A stretch of 64,000 nucleotides of DNA from NCBI GenBank assembly GCA_023457255.1, contig JAEWMB010000020.1, positions 531,981 to 595,980 on the forward strand, written 5' to 3'. Below the pieces are notes generated by a model. That model did not search any database, was not told the DNA's origin, and saw only the letters and a list, made by a program, of their open reading frames with translations. The position numbers and the translations under genes were made by a program. This stretch comes from Bacillota bacterium. GTDB lineage: Bacteria; Bacillota; Clostridia; Lachnospirales; Lachnospiraceae. Of the stretch, positions 57,990 through 64,000 are shown piece by piece (positions within the stretch are counted from its first letter, which is position 1; every line of letters begins with the position of its first letter).

Positions 57990-58324
57990 ACAAAACACTT
58001 CTAAGCAATCTCAACGTTCCTCTTATTATACAATTTTGCAGCAATTCTATGCCTTTTACACACCATACAGCAAAATCCCATAAGAAGTTTCTTTGTTTAT
58101 TATACAATAAGACGACAAAATTTCCTATTAATATTTTATAAAATTATGAAAACACTTACATCATACTAAAAACACTTGTTATCGTACCTAAAAAATCATC
58201 ATAAATTGCATTTTAATTTAGAAAGCTAGTATTCCATACCGCCATTTTAGTTATCAGCATCTGAATTAAATACTGATAAAAGGTGCATTCTTTGCACTGC
58301 TAATCCGATTCTTGGAACAAGAAG

Positions 58325-58687
58325 CTAGTTCGAATAATATGGAACAATTAAATAACATCCGCTATGTATGGTATCACTCTTTAAAGAATTACTTTCTTTT
58401 ATTACTTCTATATAATTTTGTATACTTTTATACTCTTCAGTGTAATACTTTGCAGCAATTGACCAAAGGGTATCCCCAGCCTTGATTTCTACACTTTGAA
58501 AGGTTTTATAACTCTTGGTATTCTGGTCTGCATACACTATCTTTGCAGGGATAACAGATCCTAAATACAATAATATGACGATAACAAACAAAAATCCGAT
58601 TACCTTACAATTAAAATGATATCTGATAAAACTTAAAACTTCTTCCGAGTAATTTCTAACACTTTTCTCTCTCATCGCACCCTCCAT
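58325..58687 (-). CDS. YneA-like LysM protein (SOS cell-division inhibitor candidate)
   Basis: Resembles YneA, which blocks division during the SOS response in Bacillus: a short protein with one N-terminal transmembrane helix (about 30-48, IGFLFVIVILLYLGSVI) and a C-terminal LysM domain (about 67-118, VEIKAGDTLWSIAAKYYTE..YIEVIKESNSL..IHSGCYLIVP). The frame begins MEGAMREKS; Met5 is an alternative start. Its divergent position to lexA with LexA boxes at its promoter repeats the yneA-lexA arrangement of Bacillus and strongly supports the role, which remains an inference. Confidence 0.85.
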   Translation of the reverse strand: MEGAMREKSVRNYSEEVLSFIRYHFNCKVIGFLFVIVILLYLGSVIPAKIVYADQNTKSYKTFQSVEIKAGDTLWSIAAKYYTEEYKSIQNYIEVIKESNSLKSDTIHSGCYLIVPYYSN

Positions 58688-58727
58688 TATAATCTAAACT
58701 ATGTAACCCGAGCTTCTCTCCACTAAT

Positions 58728-58830
58728 CGAACAAATATTCCGAACATATGTTTTATTATATTATATCGAACGTATATTCTGCTGTCAACAGTTTCCTCAA
58801 AAACATTTTTAAAAACCGAACATAAGTTTT
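58728..58830. promoter_or_regulatory. Four LexA (SOS) boxes between the yneA-like gene and lexA
   Basis: CGAAC-AAAT-ATTCC (58728-58741), CGAAC-ATAT-GTTTT (58741-58754), CGAAC-GTAT-ATTCT (58767-58780) and CGAAC-ATAA-GTTTT (58817-58830) all fit the Gram-positive SOS motif GAAC-N4-GTTC with one or two mismatches in the right half. Box 3 lies inside the yneA-like promoter spacer, boxes 1 and 2 just downstream of it, and box 4 overlaps the lexA -35. Confidence 0.8.
58760..58788 (-). promoter_or_regulatory. Promoter of the yneA-like gene
   Basis: TTGACA (58788-58783), exactly 17 bp, TATAAT (58765-58760) on the minus strand: a perfect consensus promoter, fully covered by LexA boxes, so its strength depends on LexA cleavage. 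Confidence 0.8.
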
Positions 58831-58857
58831 GCATTCTCTCTTTTAATATGATATAAT
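58829..58857 (+). promoter_or_regulatory. lexA promoter
   Basis: TTGCAT (58829-58834), 17-bp spacer, TATAAT (58852-58857). LexA box 4 overlaps the -35, as expected for autorepression. The leader to the start at 59068 is about 200 nt with no further recognised feature. Confidence 0.75.
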
Positions 58858-59067
58858 GGTGCTAACGAATTGCCGCTATACTATAGTTAGACTTCCTGGT
58901 GATACTCACATAGGAAAATTATTTTCAAGTTTCTACTAAAAAAGATCACTTTATTGCGAGCAATACTATCTATCATATTTAGCAGTATTATCAATTTTAA
59001 AAAGTGTTACACGGAAGTACATAAGCATGGCTTTCTTATTTAAGGGATAAAGAATGGAGGTATCCAA

Positions 59068-59682
59068 ATGGGATATGGGAAAATAAGTTCAAAGCAACAG
59101 GAAATACTAGACTATTTAAAGGCGCAGATTATAAGCAGAGGTTATCCGCCTGCTGTCAGGGAGATTTGTGAAGCTGTTAATTTAAAGTCTACCTCTTCTG
59201 TTCATTCCCACCTTGAGACATTAGAAAAGAACGGTTACATAAGAAGAGATCCTTCCAAACCGAGAGCAATCGAAATCGTCGATGATGAATTTAATTTAAC
59301 GAGAAGAGAACTGGTGAACGTACCTATCGTTGGCACGGTAACTGCCGGCCAGCCTATTTTAGCAGTAGAAAATATTGATGGATATTTTCCGATACCAACA
59401 GAATATATGCCAAACGAACAAACCTTTATGTTGAAAGTAAAGGGCGATAGTATGATTAATGCTGGTATTTACAATGGTGACCAAATCATAGTTAAAAAAC
59501 AGACAGCAGCAGAAAATGGTGATTTTGTTGTTGCTTTAATTGATGATTCTGTCACAGTGAAGACTTTTTATAAAGAAAAAGGTCACTACCGTTTGCAGCC
59601 GGAGAATGATTTTATGGAACCTATCATAGTAGAAGATGTCCAGATACTTGGTATCGTAATCGGATTATTCCGTTTATTTTAA
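59068..59682 (+). CDS. lexA: SOS repressor LexA
   Basis: Transcription repressor of the SOS response, inactivated by RecA-stimulated self-cleavage. The 204-aa protein has an N-terminal winged helix (about 1-70: SSKQQEILDYLKAQIISRGYPPAVREICEAVNLKSTSSVHSHL) and a C-terminal S24 protease domain, with the cleavage site Ala-Gly in VGTVTAGQPI near residue 92, catalytic Ser in VKGDSMINAGI near 130 and Lys in TVKTFYKE near 168. Length is standard. GGAGGTATCCAA precedes the start. It is divergent from the YneA-like gene, with four LexA boxes between. Confidence 0.97.
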   Translation: MGYGKISSKQQEILDYLKAQIISRGYPPAVREICEAVNLKSTSSVHSHLETLEKNGYIRRDPSKPRAIEIVDDEFNLTRRELVNVPIVGTVTAGQPILAVENIDGYFPIPTEYMPNEQTFMLKVKGDSMINAGIYNGDQIIVKKQTAAENGDFVVALIDDSVTVKTFYKEKGHYRLQPENDFMEPIIVEDVQILGIVIGLFRLF

Positions 59683-59751
59683 TTTGTATTGGCAAGCCAT
59701 TTATTTGATTTAGCTGATATAGTTCTTTCATAGAATATAATCTTAGCAAAA

Positions 59752-59805
59752 AACTCGAGTAATCTAAGAAGAGCAGGTATTGCTTTCCTTATTATTACTC
59801 GAGTT
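59752..59805. terminator. Bidirectional terminator between lexA and rsfS
   Basis: AACTCGAGTAAT (59752-59763) pairs with ATTACTCGAGTT (59794-59805), preceded by an A-run and followed by ATTATTATT. The 30-nt loop has a small inner AGCA/TGCT hairpin. It serves convergent lexA and rsfS. Confidence 0.8.
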
Positions 59806-59809
59806 ATTA

Positions 59810-60169
59810 TTACTTCATTAAACTTTCTTTGGATATATCTCTGCCATCTCTCCAGATACGTTCCAAATCATAGAATAAACGATCTTCTTTTGAAAAGACA
59901 TGAACAACAACATCACCAAAATCCATTAATACCCAACCTGATGATTTTACACCTTCAATTCTCTTTGCATGATAGCCGCCCTTTGCTAATTCTTCCTCCA
60001 CAGCTCCAACCATAGCTTCTACCTGAGAAGGATTATTACCATTTGCTATAACAAAATAATCTGCAATGACAGAGATGTCACCAATTTCAATTACTTTAAT
60101 ATCTTCTGCCTTCTTATCCTCTAAGGCTTTAAATGCAAGACTTGCCATTTCCTTCGAACTATTTTCCAT
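59810..60169 (-). CDS. rsfS: Ribosome silencing factor RsfS (YbeB/YqeL)
   Basis: Binds ribosomal protein L14 on the 50S subunit and prevents subunit joining when nutrients fall. The 119-aa protein has the family core ADYFVIANGNNPSQVEAMVGAVEEELAK near residue 34 and EGVKSSGWVLMDFGDVVVHVFSKEDRLFYDLERIW near 73. Length is normal. GGAG lies 11 bases upstream. It ends the obgE-yhbY-nadD-yqeK-rsfS run, a conserved Firmicute cluster linking ribosome assembly and NAD synthesis. Confidence 0.97.
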   Translation of the reverse strand: MENSSKEMASLAFKALEDKKAEDIKVIEIGDISVIADYFVIANGNNPSQVEAMVGAVEEELAKGGYHAKRIEGVKSSGWVLMDFGDVVVHVFSKEDRLFYDLERIWRDGRDISKESLMK

Positions 60170-60237
60170 CCGTTATTCTCCTTACTCCAATTTTCTAAAA
60201 CTTTTCTATTGATATAAAATATATTTATAACAACTCT

Positions 60238-60825
60238 TTATCCTTTATTTACTTTTACTTTATAATATTCCAGTGCATCAAAAGACATGCTGTCAATAAA
60301 ACGATTGCTTCGCTTTAAGAATTGTAATGTATTATCCAGTGCATAATAAACCGATAAGTCGAGATTCCGAAACGCTGTTGTCCGGATTTCATCAAGAGGT
60401 GGCCTTGTATTCTGCGTTCTATGAATCTCAATATAATCAGACAGAAATATATTTTTCTCTAAAAATGTCATCGCAGGCTTTCCTGTTGTATGATAGGTTA
60501 TAGAAGATAAAATCTCTTCCTCCTGAATACCATACTTGGTTTTTGCATAATAAGCACCCAATTTCCCATGCAATAACATCGGATTGTGCCGCTCACATTC
60601 CATGATCTGAATCCCAGCCTTATTGCACTCTTTCAACGCTACCTCATAGGGTATATATTTTGCGTTATCGTGAAGCAGTCCTGCAATTATCGATTTTTCA
60701 ACGTTTTCTCCATAACACATCGCAAGGGAGGCCGCCATGTAGGCTACCCCAACTGTATGCACATAACGCCTGGCCGGTAATAACTGTTTCATCTGCTCTT
60801 CAATCTGCTCTATGAATTGATTCAT
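60238..60825 (-). CDS. yqeK: YqeK-family HD-domain hydrolase (Ap4A hydrolase)
   Basis: Predicted symmetrical diadenosine tetraphosphate hydrolase of the bacterial YqeK family. The 195-aa protein shows metal-binding HD motifs: RRYVHTVGVAYMA near residue 19, GLLHDNAKYIPY near 48 (the HD pair), CERHNPMLLHGKLGAYYA near 77 and SSITYHTTGKPAM near 105. Length is typical. It is placed between nadD and rsfS, as in Bacillus. AAAAGGACGCA precedes the start. Confidence 0.94.
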   Translation of the reverse strand: MNQFIEQIEEQMKQLLPARRYVHTVGVAYMAASLAMCYGENVEKSIIAGLLHDNAKYIPYEVALKECNKAGIQIMECERHNPMLLHGKLGAYYAKTKYGIQEEEILSSITYHTTGKPAMTFLEKNIFLSDYIEIHRTQNTRPPLDEIRTTAFRNLDLSVYYALDNTLQFLKRSNRFIDSMSFDALEYYKVKVNKG

Positions 60826-60850
60826 TGCGTCCTTTTCAATCCCTCCAACT

Positions 60851-61453
60851 TTAGAGATAGAATCCGTGTTCCATAATATAGCTTCTTACGGTTTCCGGTA
60901 AAAAATATCGGATTGACTGCCCTTCCTTTACTCGTTCTCTTAGCATCCGGGAGGATACCTCCATCATTGGCATTTGTAATAATTCAATCTTTGCATGATA
61001 TTTCTCATTAAGTTCCAACATTTTCTGCATAATGCTGCCATTGTCCTTATCATCCCGCCCAGCAGCAACAATATGAGCTTTTTCCATTACTATCTCAGGC
61101 CTTGACCATTGTTCCAGCTCAAACAAAGAATCTCCGCCCATGATAAAATAAAATTCCGTATCAGGAAACTTCTTGGATAGCTCTAGTAACGTATCTGCCG
61201 TATACGTATTTCCTTCTCTATGAAACTCCATATCAGATACGGAAAAATGCGGATGATCACCAATCGCTAATTCTATCATATGAAACCGATGTTCTTCTTC
61301 CACTAACTCTGATAATGGTTTATACGCCGGTCGCTTGGAAGGTAAAAAAATTATTTCATCCAAATAAAACTGCTCATAGGCGGCTTCTGCAAGCAATAGA
61401 TGAACAAAGTGGATCGGATTAAACGTACCGCCCATAATACCAACTTTTCTCAT
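60851..61453 (-). CDS. nadD: Nicotinate-nucleotide adenylyltransferase
   Basis: Adenylates nicotinate mononucleotide to deamido-NAD in NAD synthesis. The 200-aa protein has the nucleotidyltransferase motif GIMGGTFNPIHFVHLLLAE (with the GGTFNPIHxxHL signature) near residue 5, YFIMGGDSLFELEQW near 102, and the C-terminal SSRMLRERVKEGQSIRYFLPETV (ISST/SSR motif). Length is normal. AGGAGTGAAACGGT precedes the ATG. It lies 15 bp after yhbY. Confidence 0.97.
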   Translation of the reverse strand: MRKVGIMGGTFNPIHFVHLLLAEAAYEQFYLDEIIFLPSKRPAYKPLSELVEEEHRFHMIELAIGDHPHFSVSDMEFHREGNTYTADTLLELSKKFPDTEFYFIMGGDSLFELEQWSRPEIVMEKAHIVAAGRDDKDNGSIMQKMLELNEKYHAKIELLQMPMMEVSSRMLRERVKEGQSIRYFLPETVRSYIMEHGFYL

Positions 61454-61468
61454 ACCGTTTCACTCCTA

Positions 61469-61759
61469 TTACTTTGGCAATTCGATTTTCTTCTTTTCCT
61501 TTGACTCACGGTATAATACAATTTTCTTTCCGATCACCTGAACAACTTCTGAATGAGTTCGTTCCGATAAGACAGAAGCGATTTCTCTTGGATCATCCAA
61601 ACAGTTTTTTAATACGGAAATCTTAATTAACTCTCTCGCCTCTAATGCCTCATTAATACCAATAGTCAGTTCAGGTGATATGCTCGCCTTACCAACTTGG
61701 AAAATCGGGTCCATATTCATTGCAAGGCCTTTTAAATATGCTCTTTGTTTACTTGTCAT
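61469..61759 (-). CDS. yhbY: YhbY-type CRM-domain RNA-binding protein
   Basis: Small ribosome-associated protein of the CRM/YhbY family, implicated in 50S assembly. I start at 61759 (MTSKQRAYLKGLAMNMDPIF), preceded by GGGAGCCAAGT; the longer frame overlaps the end of obgE by 29 bases and lacks a ribosome binding site of its own. The 96-aa product has the family sequence FQVGKASISPELTIGINEALEARELIKISVLKNC and SEVVQVIGKKIVLYRES, with the GxxG-like loop. Length is normal. It lies between obgE and nadD, the conserved order. Confidence 0.94.
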   Translation of the reverse strand: MTSKQRAYLKGLAMNMDPIFQVGKASISPELTIGINEALEARELIKISVLKNCLDDPREIASVLSERTHSEVVQVIGKKIVLYRESKEKKKIELPK

Positions 61760-61793
61760 ACTTGGCTCCCATCTGTTATTTCTTCTTTTTACA

Positions 61794-63083
61794 TTATTTA
61801 AAATAATCAAACTCAAGACCATACATACGGACTGTATCGCCTTCTTTAATTCCTAATTCCTCCAACTGGTCTAAGATACCATTTTGTTTTAAGAACTTCT
61901 GGAAGAATTCAAAGCCTTTTTCTGTATCTATATTGGTATATCCAAGCATTCTTTCAATACGCGGACCTTCTACAACATACGCTTCTTCCATTTCGTCATA
62001 TTCTACTGTGTAAGGCTCTTCGATTATTAAATTTTCCTCCGGGAAGTATTCCTTCTCAAATACAATTGGAGTATCATCCACAGTTTTTAATAAATCACTA
62101 ACATAATAAAGTAATTCCTTAATACCTTTTCCGCTAACCGCTGAGATTGGAAATACCTTAATTCCCTTTACTTCGAAAGCTGCCTTGATTTTCTCAATTG
62201 CTTCCTCTTCCTCTTCACCATAGAGAACATCCATCTTATTTGCTGCAATTACCTGTGGTTTTGCCAATAAGCCTTCGTTATAGGAAGATAACTCATGATT
62301 TATCTTCTCTATATCCTCCACCGGGTCTCTTCCTTCGGTTGAAGCAGCATCTACAAGATGTATGATTACCTTGGTTCGTTCAATGTGTTTTAAAAACTCA
62401 TGCCCTAAACCAATTCCTTCGGAGGCACCTTCAATCAGCCCTGGAATATCAGCTATAACGAAACCATCCGCACCTTCTAGGTCTACAACACCAAGATTTG
62501 GATTCAATGTGGTAAAATGATAATTTGCAATCTTTGGTTTTGCATTCGTAACACGAGATAATAATGTTGATTTTCCTACATTCGGAAATCCTACCAAGCC
62601 AACATCTGCAATTACCTTAAGCTCTAAGGTAACATTCAGCTCCATCGCCTTTTGTCCTGGCTGAGCATATTTGGGCACCTGCATCGTTGCGGTTGCGTAA
62701 TGCTGATTTCCCTTACCGCCACGGCCACCACGCAATAATACCTCCCTGCGGTTTTCATGGGACATATCGGTAATTACTTTACCGGTTTCTGTCTCTTTTA
62801 TTATGGTACCTTCCGGCACCTTAATAATTAAGTCTTCTCCATTTTTACCGGAGCAGCACTTCTTTCCACCGTTTTCACCGTCACCTGCACAGTATTTTCT
62901 TTTCAAACGGAAGTCACCAAGGGTATTTAACCCCTCATCAACTTCAAATATAACATCTCCACCCTTGCCACCGTCTCCTCCATCCGGACCACCGGCAGGA
63001 ACAAAGATTTCACGGCGAAACGAAACATGTCCATCACCGCCTTTTCCGGATCGTATATAAATTTTTGCACTATCTGCGAACAT
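61794..63083 (-). CDS. obgE: Obg GTPase (ObgE/CgtA) with OCT domain
   Basis: Essential GTPase for 50S assembly and stress control, including sporulation entry in Bacillus. I use the second of two adjacent ATG codons (63083), since GAGG is six bases before it; 429 aa. The glycine-rich Obg fold spans about 1-158 (GGDGHVSFRREIFVPAGGPDGGDGGKGGD). The GTPase domain has GFPNVGKSTLL near 165, DIPGLIEGASEG near 211 and NKMD near 282. A C-terminal OCT domain (about 350-429, EPYTVEYDE..RMLGYTN..) is present. A GGTGC/GCACC hairpin lies before the ribosome binding site. Confidence 0.97.
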   Translation of the reverse strand: MFADSAKIYIRSGKGGDGHVSFRREIFVPAGGPDGGDGGKGGDVIFEVDEGLNTLGDFRLKRKYCAGDGENGGKKCCSGKNGEDLIIKVPEGTIIKETETGKVITDMSHENRREVLLRGGRGGKGNQHYATATMQVPKYAQPGQKAMELNVTLELKVIADVGLVGFPNVGKSTLLSRVTNAKPKIANYHFTTLNPNLGVVDLEGADGFVIADIPGLIEGASEGIGLGHEFLKHIERTKVIIHLVDAASTEGRDPVEDIEKINHELSSYNEGLLAKPQVIAANKMDVLYGEEEEEAIEKIKAAFEVKGIKVFPISAVSGKGIKELLYYVSDLLKTVDDTPIVFEKEYFPEENLIIEEPYTVEYDEMEEAYVVEGPRIERMLGYTNIDTEKGFEFFQKFLKQNGILDQLEELGIKEGDTVRMYGLEFDYFK

Positions 63084-63099
63084 CATAAACCTCTATTCC

Positions 63100-63113
63100 G
63101 GTGCTTTAGCACC
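63100..63113 (-). promoter_or_regulatory. SD-proximal hairpin before obgE
   Basis: GGTGC (63100-63104) and GCACC (63109-63113) form a 5-bp stem with a TTTA loop. On the minus strand it is followed by GGAATA and GAGG, the same spacer as before aroQ. Confidence 0.6.
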
Positions 63114-63345
63114 TATCTATAACAATAATAACTTTGTAAGCCGGTAGAAGTTTGGTATTTTTCATCCTTCCCCAGGGCCAAACACAGATTCTTGCAGATT
63201 TGCAGCCGGTATGGGAAGGATTCTGATATCTGAAATTATCATTACACACCAAACGCAATCTGAATTATCTTATAATTAGCGCACCACTTAACTTTAGGAA
63301 AAAGAGCTTGTGCCCTTTATCAGAACACAAACCTCAAAATCTTAC

Positions 63346-63451
63346 TTATACTAATTTCTTAATAAAGTTTTCTAAAAAACCTTCGGCAAAAAGTATAAAT
63401 CCAAATTTTTTGCTTAGTTTTTTATAGATTTATAGTCGAGATTAGTATTAA
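63346..63451. repeat. 106-bp element bounded by TTATACTAAT/ATTAGTATTAA
   Basis: TTATACTAAT (63346-63355) is nearly the reverse complement of ATTAGTATTAA (63441-63451). The ends resemble those of the 131-bp element at 5470-5600. The interior is AT-rich and non-coding. Confidence 0.4.
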
Positions 63452-63539
63452 TCTATATGAAATTAATTTAATAACTTTAGTATTACACTCTAGTCATTTT
63501 TCATCAATGGAAAATCTTCTCTATTCAGCATGGAAGAAA

Positions 63540-63666
63540 AGGGCTGTTTCAAAATGAAACCTCTCGCAAACATCCGACAACCTTGTGTGCGATGTTTGTC
63601 ACAATAGAAAGAACCTCTTACGTAACTCTCTACTATGAAGAAAAAGACTCATTTTGAAACAGCCCT
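63540..63666. mobile_element. 127-bp MITE-like inverted-repeat element
   Basis: Perfect 18-bp terminal inverted repeats: AGGGCTGTTTCAAAATGA (63540-63557) and its reverse complement at 63649-63666. The GGGCTGTTTCAAAATG end resembles termini of IS1182-type transposons. An inner hairpin (AAACATC 63568-63574 with GATGTTT 63591-63597) is present. No coding capacity; no clear target duplication is visible. It lies between rpmA and obgE. Confidence 0.75.
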
Positions 63667-63736
63667 CTAGTGTATCGTTGTACTAAATTATAACGATGAA
63701 TACAAGATGAAGCGGTAAGCCGTCTCTCTTGTTCAA

Positions 63737-64000
63737 TTATTTAGCTTCCACTGGGTAAACACTAGCTTGTTTCTTGTCTCTACCCTTTCTTTCAAACTTA
63801 AGAACACCGTCTACTAAAGCAAATAATGTATCATCTCCACCGCGTCCTACGTTAACGCCTGGATGAATCTTAGTACCACGCTGTCTGTAAAGAATGTTTC
63901 CAGCTAATACGAACTGACCGTCAGCTCTCTTCGCACCAAGTCTCTTAGACTCAGAATCTCTACCGTTCTTAGTAGAACCAACACCCTTTTTATGAGCGAA
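63737..64000 (-). CDS. rpmA: 50S ribosomal protein L27 (N-terminus cut by window edge)
   Basis: Ribosomal protein near the peptidyl transferase centre. The visible 87 residues begin FAHKKGVGSTKNGRDSESKR and end SVYPVEAK, the complete mature L27. The start lies beyond the window. In Firmicutes the missing part is a short N-terminal extension cleaved before Ala-His-Lys; the leading Phe-Ala here fits the end of that motif (LQFF-A). It is followed on the same strand by obgE after 650 bp, an unusually long gap for the rplU-rpmA-obg cluster, filled with inverted-repeat elements and no gene. Confidence 0.97.
   Translation of the reverse strand, partial: FAHKKGVGSTKNGRDSESKRLGAKRADGQFVLAGNILYRQRGTKIHPGVNVGRGGDDTLFALVDGVLKFERKGRDKKQASVYPVEAK

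Overview
The window is a low-GC Firmicute chromosome segment. Its gene content and order point to an endospore-forming clostridium of the Lachnospiraceae type (Clostridium/Lachnoclostridium phytofermentans-like): an mDAP-type MurE, Spo0A, SpoIVB, the full spoIIIAA-AH operon, a PrkC/Stp pair, a clostridial LexA with GAAC-type SOS boxes, and a glgA. Nearly all genes are on the minus strand. The species-level assignment is inference; the gene families themselves are clear.

Layout. 1-11.7 kb (minus): rpe (cut by the window edge), rsgA, prkC, stp, rlmN, rsmB, a YugP-type membrane zinc peptidase, fmt, def and priA, a conserved translation/signalling/replication-restart cluster. 11.8-14.8 kb: murF and murE. 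15-21.2 kb: glgA, spo0A (tandem promoters and a 0A box), spoIVB and recN (LexA box at its promoter). 21.5-28.6 kb is an accessory block inside the otherwise classical recN-argR junction: a 1291-aa secreted protein built from about 12 Big_2 Ig-like repeats, two orphan small ORFs, a DUF4393/Abi-alpha-type protein, a cold-shock protein with a terminator-like leader, and a Dabb-domain protein. 28.7-37.5 kb: yebC, argR, nadK, tlyA, dxs, ispA, xseB, xseA, nusB and asp23. 37.7-43.4 kb: spoIIIAH to spoIIIAA, behind a SigE-like promoter. 43.7-48 kb: aroE (plus strand), efp, pepP, aroQ, aroK, yqeG. 48-53.6 kb: an SDR sugar-acid dehydrogenase with two LacI/CcpA-like operators, a class I glutamine amidotransferase, and an EF-G-like GTPase with an atypical G4 motif. 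53.6-57.2 kb: aroF, tyrA and aroA (plus strand). 57.4-64 kb: a membrane-anchored hypothetical, a YneA-like LysM protein divergent from lexA, then rsfS, yqeK, nadD, yhbY, obgE and rpmA (cut by the window edge).

Functional themes. (i) Sporulation control and engulfment channel genes. (ii) Six shikimate/aromatic genes (aroE, aroQ, aroK, aroF, tyrA, aroA) within 14 kb on both strands. (iii) A readable SOS regulon: lexA, a yneA-like gene and recN all carry GAAC-N4-GTTC-like boxes at their promoters. (iv) Ribosome assembly and tRNA/rRNA modification genes.

The most unusual signal is not a gene. At least ten genes scattered over the window (rpe, rsgA, rlmN, nadK, tlyA, xseA, aroE, aroQ, the glutamine amidotransferase, obgE) and one tiny ORF have a hairpin whose 3' arm ends only a few nucleotides before the Shine-Dalgarno sequence. 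Several share the signature GCGCAG-A/G-AATGAGG. Two copies (rsgA, tlyA) are nearly identical over about 70 bp, and two (aroE, glutamine amidotransferase) share the same 9-bp stem. I propose a dispersed leader-hairpin family that carries the ribosome binding site. Small inverted-repeat elements (an IS150-like end pair inside a terminator, a 127-bp MITE near rpmA) are also visible. No tRNA, rRNA or CRISPR array was recognised.
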